NCBI GenBank assembly: GCA_001939145.1
Contig: LSRX01000168.1
Coordinates: 385,163-449,162 of the forward strand
Source: Symbiodinium microadriaticum
Taxonomy: Eukaryota; Sar; Dinophyceae; Suessiales; Symbiodiniaceae
Direction: 5' to 3'
Length of the DNA: 64,000 nt
Shown here: positions 55,846 through 64,000 of the stretch, one piece after another
Position numbering within the stretch: position 1 is the stretch's first letter
Layout of the letters: each line of letters begins with the position of its first letter
Made by a program: the position numbers and the translations under genes
The notes under the pieces: generated by a model
Seen by the model: only the letters and a program-made list of their open reading frames with translations
Told to the model about the DNA's origin: nothing
Database searches by the model: none

Positions 55846-56142
55846 TGGGGAAGGATGCCTACAATCTTGTTGTTCGAAGCTCACCGATGTCACTGTTTTG
55901 ACCAAGTTCGTTGGCTACATGCAGAGCAAGCCCTAAACCCTACATCCTAAAACCCTAAACCCTCACCGCCGCATCGCCAAAACCCAAAACCCTAAACCCA
56001 TGGGTTGAAACCTGGGGCTTGCGCCTCGGTTTAGGCTGCTTAGGCGGAGGGTTTAGGGTTGAGGGCTTTAGGTCTACGGTTTAGGGTTTAGGGTTCAGGG
56101 TTTAAGGCTTACAAATCAAGGTGCCCTTATGAGACGTTTACT

Positions 56143-56228
56143 CAAAGCGTCCTAGGGCCTACATAGCAGAACCTAGGGCGTCTATACTAGGATTTACTTT
56201 GATGAATGAGGGAAGTATCCCCCATAAG
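56143..56228. mobile_element. Family F fragment truncated by heptamers
   Basis: CAAAGCGTCCTAGGGCC and GAGGGAAGTATCCCCCATAA match family F. The right end is replaced by GGGTTCAGGGTTTA from 56226. Confidence 0.55.
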
Positions 56229-56393
56229 GGTTCAGGGTTTACTCAGAAGTGATCTCGCCTCGTGTTAGAAGCTGCAGCGCAGCAACCGAAACCCTAAACC
56301 CTAAACCCTAAACCGTCTCTAGCTACATCACCGCTAGAAGACACAGGCAGACCTCAGCCCCTAAACTAAACCCCAAAGCCTTGAAAGCCTTAC

Positions 56394-56532
56394 CTGTTGA
56401 TCCAACCAGCTACTCTTTGTTTGGGGTTTAGGGTTTAGGGTTTAGCTGTTGATCCCACAAGCTACTGTTTGTCTAAGGTTTATAGGGTTTAGGGTTTAGG
56501 GCTTACCTGTTGATCCAACAAGCTACTGTCTC
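56394..56532 (+). repeat. Three copies of a 26-bp motif separated by heptamers
   Basis: CTGTTGATCCAACAAGCTAC-type motifs start at 56394, 56446 and 56507, each followed by a TTTAGGG run (not after the third). A composite tandem repeat in which unique sequence alternates with telomere-like units. Confidence 0.9.
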
Positions 56533-57214
56533 AACTGAAGGCCTCTGCTCAGTCTCAAATTAGAGATTTCCCAATTTGGTCCGATACCCTTAAAACCTTA
56601 AAACTCTCAAGCACTCAACCTGAAAAAACCAAACTCCGCAACGATACCCCAAACCTAAAATACACCAAACTGAACGACAGTATAGCGCCTGAATCATTCG
56701 AAGAGGCGTCTGGGGTAGAGTATACTACATACTTCTATAAGGGAATCGAAAGGAACACTGTGAAGAATCATTCGGGCCCTCACCTTGTTGAGCTCTGGAA
56801 AGTCTAAGCCCCACACCACACAACCCTATAACCCCTACAGCCGAAAGAACACTAAACCCTAAACTCTAAACCCTAAACCCCTACAGCCTGAAGTAGGCTC
56901 GCCGTGCCTTTTGAATTTTTGCCCGGATGGAGCCCATCTTCATGGCTGGTGATGGGAAGAAGCACGTGCAGCCAGTCTTCACTGAAGCTAAGCAGCTGCG
57001 GAAACGCTTGGGGCAGTCGGGTTAGGTGCTGAAAAGAGTTTAGGACGTGTCTTTTGACCCTCTAACCTCTAGTAACCCTACCATAAGCCCTAAACCCTAA
57101 ACCCTTCCAGTAACCCTTATAGAACCCCCTCAAGGAACCCTTGAACCCTGAAGCAACCATCTTCGAAGCCGTGGACTTCTCAGCTCTCATGACCCCACGG
57201 TAAAGACTCGAAAT

Positions 57215-57385
57215 AGGGTTTAGGGCTTTTAAGGGTTTAGGGAATATGTTTTAGGGCTTCGGGCATAGGGGTATCGTGTAGGGTGTAGGCTTGCCGTTTA
57301 GGGTTGAGGGTTATCGCTTAGGGCTTAGGGTTGTCGCTTAGGGATTAGGGTTACCGTCTAGGGATGTTTTAGGCTTAGAGCTCAG
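57215..57385 (+). repeat. Degenerate heptamer block
   Basis: GGCTTAGGGTTGTCGCTTAG-type units, with TTGTCG/TTACCG/TTATCG replacing TTT between TTAGGG motifs at about 22-bp spacing. Confidence 0.75.
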
Positions 57386-57558
57386 GGCTTAGGGTTATCC
57401 TTTAAGGTTGAGGGCTGGGGCATAGAGTTTGGGGTTTACAATCTAAAACAGAGTTCTAGTCCTTCTAGAACCCCTTCGAAGGAACCGTCTTCTAAGCCAA
57501 AGGGTGTCTCACTCAACCCAGGATGCCTGACAGACCCAAAGGGTGCCTAATTAGGGTT

Positions 57559-57651
57559 TACCCATAGGCGCCTGAGTAGTTCCTTTCTATGGCTTATATT
57601 TAGAAGCCTATAAGGTAATCCCAAAAAGGAACTACTTAGGGCCTATGGGTA
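57559..57651. mobile_element. Family A copy 9 (A9), inserted in a heptamer
   Basis: TACCCATAGGCGCC to GGGCCTATGGGTA. Left flank TTAGGGTTTA and right flank TAGGGTTTG give the empty site TTAGGGTTTAGGGTTTG. Confidence 0.9.
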
Positions 57652-57777
57652 GGGTTTGTAACGTACCTGAAAAGCCAAGTAGCTCAAAATAACAGACTAC
57701 CATACCCTAAAAGTAGCCCATAATTGGCTCAAAGCAGCCCCTAAATACAGACTACTGGCTTTCCAGGTAGAACCTAA

Positions 57778-57860
57778 ACCCTAAACCCTAAACCCATGTA
57801 CCCTAAACCCTAAACCCTAAACCCATGTACCCTAAACCCTAAACCCAAAACCCTAAACCC
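57778..57860 (-). repeat. Telomere-like tract with CATGTA spacer
   Basis: CCCTAAACCCTAAACCC followed by ATGTA, twice. Confidence 0.9.
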
Positions 57861-58425
57861 GGGCTGGTTTGCCCCTGGAGATGACGAGTCGCAGCAAAGG
57901 CAAATGCCAGGACTTCTCGAGCGTAAAGTGATCCCCAGGCTTCCTGGTTTAGGGTTTAGGAGGGCTTAGGGTTTTGTTTTATTTTTAGGGTTTAGGGTTT
58001 TCGGGCTTACGGTTTTCGGCGTCATTTTTGGTTGCCAGAGTTTGGGTGTAGGGCTGCTTGCTTCTTTTCGAGTTTCGAGCTTTCGCGGGTTTGGGCGGGC
58101 AGGGTTTCGGGGTAAGGGTGGTTTTCGCAGTGCACCTCTCCCTTGGCGGCTACATGAAACTCTACCACCTTCCGTCAGCATCAGAGGGTGGGAAAGGCTT
58201 CTGCCCTTTCTTTTAAAGGGCTTCTTTTCCAACTATTGCTTCAGGGCTAGAGCGTAGCTAGATCAGGTTCAAAAGTGGATTCTGGCTATGCAACATAGCC
58301 GTGGTAGAAGCAGTTTAGACCTAATATATAAGGCCCATAAGTTTAAAGTTCTCCCACTGACAATCTAAGCTTGAGAAGATGGGTGTTAACTCCTGCTAAG
58401 CGACTCTGCTTTATTCGAAGCACAA

Positions 58426-58557
58426 CCCAGATCTTCCCCAAGATGCCTTCATCAAGGAATATGACTTTAATCGGTTTAGGGTCTAGGTTTAATCAAAACA
58501 TGGTCCGATCATAGTTTAGGCTATGTTCCTTGATTGAGGGATATTGGAAGATCTGGG
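58426..58557. mobile_element. Family M copy 1
   Basis: CCCAGATCTTCC to GGAAGATCTGGG. Inner arms ATCAAGGAATATGAC and CTATGTTCCTTGATTGAGG pair, with CGGTTTAGGGTCTAGG near the centre. A second copy lies at 62173. Confidence 0.7.
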
Positions 58558-58559
58558 GA

Positions 58560-58777
58560 CGTCCACGCTGCTTCGAAAGCAGAATGGTGCTCTGAAGCAG
58601 GATAGCCGTGGTCAAGGGGTTCTAAGTTACAAGAGCTTGATAAGGGTCAAGGCGAGCGCACAGACCCACTGCAGAAACTTCAGCAACAGGAGCCGGAACC
58701 ACCCTCTGCACGCTCCAGAGCCCCAGTCAGGAAATATGCGATACTTCCGGAATCGCAGACCCTTCGCCCTAAACTAA
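58560..58777 (+). CDS. Exon-like open frame next to family M
   Basis: Frame beginning just after the M copy, Lys/Arg/Ser/Asn-rich and natural in composition (LLRKQNGALKQDSRGQGVLS, later FSNRSRNHPLHAPEP), to TAA at 58775 where heptamer sequence starts. Family unknown. Confidence 0.28.
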
Positions 58778-59287
58778 ACCCTAACTCTCAAGGAAGTACT
58801 GGGGCTCGGGGCAAAGCCTAAACCCTAAACCCCTAGACCCTAGAACCCTAAACAAACCAGAAAACTCAATAAACCTTGAATCCAGCCCAGATTCAGTTGT
58901 CGACAGTCCAGTCCACTCTCGTCCAGTGCTTGACACAGGGAGGTGTTGAAATGAAACACCTGGGACAAAGGGGGCCATTAGCCAGTAGCCCTGCCCGCCA
59001 TGACCTTAGGCCTTTGGAAAATATGTGATAAGTGGGCACGTGTACGCTTAGAGCAATAAGTAGTAACCACCTTAGGTAAGAATATCGGAACCGCTTGCTT
59101 CAGCACTGCCAGTGGGCACCGAAGAATCCAGTGCGCAAAATCGACCGTCCTCCCCACCTAAACCCCTGTTGAGTCCTCCTAAATCCCAAAGCAATGCTCC
59201 CAGGCACTGGCATGCAGTCGTTGATGCGTCGGCAAAATAAGACCTCAGGCGTTAAGAGCTTATGCCCTACACCTACACCCCAAACCC

Positions 59288-59403
59288 TACCCATGGGCTC
59301 CTTAGTAGTTCCTGTGTTGTGGCTTATATTTAGAGTTTAGTTTAGGGTTTAGGGGATCCTAAGTATAAACCACAAAAAAGAACTACTAAGGAGCCTATGG
59401 GTA
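59288..59403. mobile_element. Family A copy 10 (A10), heptamers inside and outside
   Basis: TACCCATGGGCTCC to GGAGCCTATGGGTA. The centre TTTAGGATCC is expanded by a TTTAGTTTAGGG block. Flanks AAACCCTA and TAAACCCC give the empty site AACCCTAAACCC. Confidence 0.9.
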
Positions 59404-59548
59404 AACCCCTAAACCCTATACCCTAAACCCTAAACCCTTAACAGGAAATAAGGAGGTACTTCTCCTTTCGGCTTTAGGCCTCGAGGTACCAGGACTATAA
59501 CGGGTGACTCCTGCAGAGGATCCCCCCCCCCAAAAGGGCCCTCTAGAT

Positions 59549-59769
59549 TACCCAGAGGCTCCATACGGTTGAGGATATAAATCCTGCATTACGCATAATA
59601 AGGAATATACCATATTTCCCATAGTTTAGGGTCCTTAAAGTCATGCAGGATTTGTATCATCAACAGTAGTAGTTCCTTTTTGTGGTTGGTTTATATAGGA
59701 TCCGATTCACAAATAAGGTAATCCCAACAAGGAACTACTACGTATGAGTTACTATGGAGCCTATGGGTA
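59549..59769. mobile_element. Family A copy 11 (A11) hosting a family B copy
   Basis: Ends TACCCAGAGGCTCC and GGAGCCTATGGGTA. The left arm is split between CTCCATA and TAGTAGTTCC by B8. The centre GGATCC...ATAAGGTAATCCC is partly rearranged and the right arm has an extra TACGTATGAGT. Confidence 0.92.
59564..59668 (+). mobile_element. Family B copy 8 (B8), nested in A11
   Basis: CGGTTGAGGATATAAATCC to GTATCATCAACAG, with TA at 59564-59565 and 59667-59668. Removing the element and one TA restores CTCCATAGTAGTTCC, the intact family A arm. This fixes the boundaries and the TA duplication. Confidence 0.95.
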
Positions 59770-60022
59770 GAGCTTAAGGGCCTAGGGTTGAGGGTTTAGG
59801 AGCGCTCCGGGGCTTTCCATCTTAAGCCTCCTCCTTCGGAGGAGGCTACGCCAGAAACACCATCCTAGAAGGGCCAAAAAGCTGGAGCAGCGAAACAAAC
59901 TCGTCCTGAGGCTCGACCTTAAACCTCTTTAACAGTTGATGGCTGTGACCTGAAGGGTTTAGGGNCGGCTGAGAGCCTGGAGCCTTGGGCCGCCGTCCCG
60001 GCATTCCCACGAGGACTCCCTG

Positions 60023-60244
60023 ATGGTCCATGCACGGTTTAGGGTTTAGGGTTATACTTTGACACCCAAAGTACGTAAAAAGGGACTACCTTATATAAGG
60101 CCAAAGTATATACTACGGTCGATGATCTACATCCTGCATTACCCAGAACAAGGAATCGGACCATACCTCCCATAGTTTAGGGTCCTTTAAGGTAATGCTA
60201 CGGATTTCCACCATCAACAGTATTTGAGCATGTCCACCCTGAGG
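60023..60244. mobile_element. Family C copy carrying heptamers and a family B copy
   Basis: ATGGTCCATGCAC starts a C copy. TTTAGGGTTTAGGG follows at once (60038-60051), then TTATACTTTGACACCC, GGCCAAAGTATATAC, the B9 insertion, and the C end TTTGAGCATGTCCACCCT. Three layers in 220 bp. Confidence 0.85.
60114..60222 (+). mobile_element. Family B copy 9 (B9), nested in family C
   Basis: CGGTCGATGATCTACATCC to CCACCATCAACAG with TA on both sides. Removing it restores AAGTATATACTATTTGAGC, the family C right arm. Confidence 0.93.
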
Positions 60245-60512
60245 GACTCAAGCTCCGGGAGTCGCGGGGGGCGCTGTTTGAGCCCTCGGCTCATGCCAGC
60301 AGTTTTAGGGTTTAGGGTTTAGGGTGTCTAAATCCTAATCCCTAAAGCTGATAAACACCTATGTCCCAATCTCGCAAAACCTGACAAGCCCTGAACCCTA
60401 AACCGTTAAAGTTCTCGACCATCCTCGCCACTTCAAGGCCATATCTCTGGCGGCCCCGCTCGCACTTCTGTACTCTGACTGCGGAGATTTTTTCGGAGAT
60501 GTGTCCTTTCAT

Positions 60513-60618
60513 AAAGGGTTCTAGGTACCGTTGTGGCGGATATTTCCTAAATCATAAATCGTGATTCCTAATATCGAACCCCTACATTCTACTACATCGG
60601 TACTTAGGAACCTAAAAG
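60513..60618. mobile_element. Family F copy
   Basis: AAAGGGTTCTAGGTACCGTTG, GGATATTTCC and ACCCCTACATTCTACTACAT. The right end GGTACTTAGGAACC is shortened. Confidence 0.65.
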
Positions 60619-60689
60619 GAACCCTAAAACCCTAAACCCTAAGACATGGGAAGGTGCTCTGGGTTCAGGCCAAAACTGCGGTTTAGGGT

Positions 60690-60860
60690 TTGGGGTTTAT
60701 TGGATTACGGCTTAAAGCTTTAAGGTTTAGGGTTTAGGGCTTAGGGTTTGTAGGGCCTAGGCTTTCGGGTTTAGGGTTTAAGATGGTTTAGGATTTAGGG
60801 CTTAGTCTCTAGGATTTAGGGTTTGGGGTGTAGCGTTTAGTGTTTAGGGCTTCCGGTTTC
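60690..60860 (+). repeat. Telomere-like tract
   Basis: TTTAGGG/GCTTAGGG/GATTTAGGG units. Confidence 0.85.
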
Positions 60861-61494
60861 GCTTCTTGTAATAGGACACATGACCGTGGTGAGCCTCTCC
60901 AGGGGGATGGTGGTCGCCCAAAAAGACATTCAGGGTCGATAGCGTGGTGTCGGCTTCTAGTGTAGTAAACCTGTTTAAGGCTTTGGTGGTTGTTTAGGGC
61001 TTTAATTAAGAGAGTTTAGGGCTTTGGGAAGACTGAGGTCCTAAACCCTAAATCCTAAATCGAATCCCTTAACTAGAGTTTCTCACAATGAAGGCCAACA
61101 TAGGCCCTGCATAAACGGATCCTTGCAACAAGCACCCCGAAGCATGGTGCCATTCGCTTCGGAACCCCTAAAACCCTAAACCCTACCTAGACCCTAAGAA
61201 ACCTACATGTTTAGGCTCCTTATTATGATTTCAGTACACATCTATAGATCCATTAACAGATCGTTTACTTGTGGTTTTGATTAAGGTACACCCTAACTAA
61301 ACCCAAAACACCTCCAAGATCTGATTCGATTGCATCCCAGGCGGCCCGTGCATCCAGAGTTATGGATGCAGGGTCCTGCGACAAAGCCACGGTTGAGGGT
61401 TTAGGGTTTAGGGTTTTAGGGTTTGTGAAGGTAAGGCCTACCTTAACCACCGAAAGCAAACTTTTATCTATACAGGCGCCTATACATATGCAAA

Positions 61495-61685
61495 TACACA
61501 TACATACACGTACATACACATATACATGTACACATACATACGCATGCGCACTATTTATGTATGCAATGCATGCATGCATGCATGTTTTGATGTAGGTATA
61601 TGTGTGTATGTACATGTACATGTATGTGCATCTGAAGAAGAAAGGCGTGTATGCATTTATATACATATATATATATATATGAATA
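61495..61685. repeat. Degenerate CATA/TGTA and (AT)n microsatellite
   Basis: ACATACA units on the left, TGCATG units, then TGTATG units and a (TA)n run. Partly self-complementary. Confidence 0.9.
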
Positions 61686-62172
61686 CAATAATATGGGCAA
61701 GGACATCAGAACAGGGGGCCCGGCAANTTGAGGTTTCCTTTAAGGTTCAGGCTTTAGGGTTTAGGGGCCCATTAAGGGGGATCTAATAGCGGTTTCGGGT
61801 TAAGGATTTAAAGCTTTAGGGTATAGAGGGTTGAGGGTTTCAGGGTTGGGAATACTTTCAACTTCGCACCCTAAACCCGTTAGACTCCCAATCCCTAAAC
61901 TCAGGGTTTAGGGTTTAGGGTTTCGGATGCAGAATTGCCAGCATTGATATGGGTAGAGATGTAACTTCTCGGATTGAGGTGTAGATTTCAGAGGCGGCGG
62001 CGGATCTGCCTGAAGGATCTCAAGGGTCCAGCTGCTGAGAAGAAGAAAATACTTTAAGGATTCTAAGTCATAAGTATGTACTATATGGGTACATGGAGCC
62101 CTCGGGTTAGGCAACAGGCAGTCAGCGATGGGGTTGCTCCATTCAGGGCTTCGGGTTCGGGGCCCGGGGCCC

Positions 62173-62280
62173 ACATTCCAGGATCCCTCAATTAAGGAAT
62201 AGACCTTACATTATAGTAGGACTCCGAACATGATTTTTAAGACATATATTCCTTAATTCCGGGATGTTGGAAGACCTGGG
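62173..62280. mobile_element. Family M copy 2
   Basis: CATTCCAGGATCCCTCAATT to TTCCTTAATTCCGGGATG, then TTGGAAGACCTGGG as in copy 1. A third, partial copy (TTTTCCTTAGCTAGGGGTAT, GGAAGACCTGCG) lies at about 50190-50235. Confidence 0.65.
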
Positions 62281-62974
62281 TATGTTCCTGATGCTTCGGC
62301 GGCTTGGCTGTGAGTTCGAAGGTCGGAATCATGCAGACTTCAGCGGGAGATGTAAACTTTGGGGGTGTGCTAAAGGCATTAGGGGACAAAAACCGTACTA
62401 CGGTTTGCAAGCAGAAGCCTTCTACGAAGTCCGTCGTAATAACACCCACCTGAATTGTGCGTATGGGCCTTGCAGCACCTTTGTTCGGAACCCCTTACAA
62501 GGCCTAAGTATATACTATATAGGTACATGGGGGGAGGTCCGGCATCATCGTGCAAACAAACTGCGGCAACATTTCAAGCAGACCACGTTGAGCTACCCTA
62601 AACTAAACCCTAAACCGTCCTAAACCCCTAAACCGCGAACCTAAATCTTAAAACCTCAAATGTGAGCTATGTTTGACAGTTACATGTACCCTAAACTACC
62701 ACAACCTACCATTTTTTCGGGTTCTCGCTCGAAACCCTAATATGGAATTTACGAGGGGCCTAACAAAAAGTCGGTTTTGGTAGGCTCAGGCGGCTTAGGT
62801 AGCACTTTTGCACCCTTCTAGCAACCCTTCTAGATCCCTTTCAGGATTCCTAAAACGGGACCCCTAATTCAAACAACTACACACATGTCGCAAAGCTGGC
62901 GCTGCATATCGAAAAGGCTCCAGGCTCTAAGACTGGCAGTATCCAGCGCCCTTCCAAACCCAATGCCCGCAAGG

Positions 62975-63045
62975 TTTAGGGCTTAGAGTTTAGGGGTTTA
63001 GGGTTTAGGGGTTTAGGGTTTAGGGTTTAGGGCTTCAGGGTTGAG
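62975..63045 (+). repeat. Telomere-like tract
   Basis: TTTAGGG/TTTAGGGG units, about nine. Confidence 0.9.
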
Positions 63046-63171
63046 ACTTGCAGTACTGGGCACAAAAACTTGCCTGCTTGTGGAAGTAGCTAAGGCTGCA
63101 GGGTATAGGCCTAAGGGTTTAGGGCTTAAGGGCTTAAGGGTTTAAGGGTTTGGGGTCAGGGTTCAGGCACA

Positions 63172-63507
63172 ATGATGGCAGGCATCACAGCACGCGTGCC
63201 AGATAAAGCTATGAGTTGGTCTATCGGGGCGTTCATGGCTTTGAACACTGTGTGTAGAAAGTGTAGGCGCAGCGGAGCTTCCCCCTTGCTAATGGCCCCT
63301 AGACAGAAAAGAACACTGCAACATGCAAAGACTTCTTGTGATTTCAAGCAAAGAGCAGCATGCACCGGCTTCTTGTGGCTAAAGTACGTGTTGCACAGTT
63401 GTAAGCGTGTCACTAAGACTCCAAGTATAGTGTACAATTACTACCTACCTTGGAGTCTCGGAACGATAACTGGTACATACTTTGTGCTATTTGGAGTCCG
63501 AGGTTAA
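63172..63507 (+). CDS. Exon-like open frame, 111 codons
   Basis: ATG at 63172 just after a heptamer block, frame open to TAA at 63505. It contains AMSWSIGAFMALNTVCRKCR (with a CRKC motif), a basic middle and a hydrophobic aromatic end. The minus strand (63156-63437) is also open. The last third overlaps a short inverted repeat (ACTCCAAGTA/TACCTTGGAGT). Family unknown. Confidence 0.22.
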   Translation: MMAGITARVPDKAMSWSIGAFMALNTVCRKCRRSGASPLLMAPRQKRTLQHAKTSCDFKQRAACTGFLWLKYVLHSCKRVTKTPSIVYNYYLPWSLGTITGTYFVLFGVRG

Positions 63508-63724
63508 AGCTTTTAGAGGCTTTAGGCTTTAAGGGTTTAGGTTTAGGAGTTTAGGGTTTAGGGTTTTCGCCGTGTCTCCTGAATTTCAGCAGTTGGCGGC
63601 ACCTTGCCCATGACCTGCGAAGACTGCCAGCTCTCGAGGCGATTGGTATGGGAGTTTTGCCTTGTTGGAGTGTATGATATACTGTATATAAACAGACAGA
63701 TGTAAGTGTGTATACATATTCATA

Positions 63725-63752
63725 TATAAATGTATATATATATATATATACA
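63725..63752. repeat. (TA)n microsatellite
   Basis: Short (TA)n run. 63753-64000 shows no gene or recognised repeat. Confidence 0.9.
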
Positions 63753-64000
63753 CGCACACATAGTCTTATATACTAGACTATATGTTATATACTCATTACG
63801 ATACAACTCTCTATAGATATACAGTACCTTCGTTGCAACCCTATGTACGTAAAAATAATTACCTTGAGCCGAACGGCGCTCCTTTCTGATAGTTTCTGTA
63901 GAGCTGGGATTTCAAAGCGTGATACAAGGATCTGCAGCAACTAGACTCTACTCGCCTTAAGGCATGCAAAACATGATTCTTTTGGAGAACCCTGGAAACG

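Overview
This window looks like nuclear, largely non-coding eukaryotic DNA. No operon, rRNA, tRNA or recognisable conserved gene was found. The dominant signal is a degenerate plant/alga-type telomere heptamer, TTTAGGG or CCCTAAA, scattered over nearly all 64 kb in short tracts on both strands. It is interspersed rather than terminal. TTTAGGG telomeres occur in land plants, many green algae, dinoflagellates and chromerids. Heptamer tracts, many short palindromic transposons, long tetranucleotide microsatellites and tiny exon-like islands together make me favour an alga, possibly a dinoflagellate or other alveolate. The species cannot be named from the sequence.

Between the heptamer tracts lie many 70-220 bp inverted-repeat elements (MITE-like). 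I recognise families A to M by comparing copies inside the window. Family A (CCCATAGGCTCC ends, TA target duplication) has 11 copies plus a half copy. Family B (CGGTTGATGAT...ATCATCAACAG, TA duplication) has 9 copies. C (GGGTCCATGTACCC), D (GGGTAGTTCTCTAAATTA), E (CCCTAAGGCTC, TAA duplication in one copy), F (CCCAAAGGGTCC) and G (CTGTAGGGGCCT, probably TA) have several copies each. I, K and M have two or three copies, and J and L are single palindromes. Two B copies are inserted inside an A copy and a C copy, giving clean empty sites. Several elements carry a telomere-like tract in their middle or are cut off by one.

The most interesting observation concerns family B. It is a short TIR element with a polarity: one end reads CGGTTG and the other CAACAG in nearly every copy, so in one orientation it is a self-contained GT...AG segment. 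At four copies with coding-like flanks (about 1.46, 1.86, 19.6 and 35.8 kb), removing that segment joins open frames in phase. Three of these have the element in the sense orientation. This is what an introner (a transposon that creates introns) would look like. It is an inference from reading, not a proven splice.

Coding-like islands, each short and unidentified, are reported with low confidence at 1.3-2.1, 6.3, 7.2-7.5, 9.4, 16.6-17.2, 17.4-17.7, 19.5-19.8, 23.1-23.6, 25.8-26.2, 29.6-29.9, 33.2-33.5, 35.8-36.1, 36.8-37.3, 42.3-42.5, 43.6-43.9, 44.7-45.0, 51.6-51.8, 58.6-58.8 and 63.2-63.5 kb. Some are interrupted by elements, frameshifts or single stops, so they are either small exons of intron-rich genes or gene fossils.

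Two of the four single-N gaps (40,449 and 45,173) are flanked by identical 81-99 bp repeats and are probably scaffold-join artefacts. Stretches not listed below hold only scattered degenerate heptamers and unique sequence in which I see nothing.
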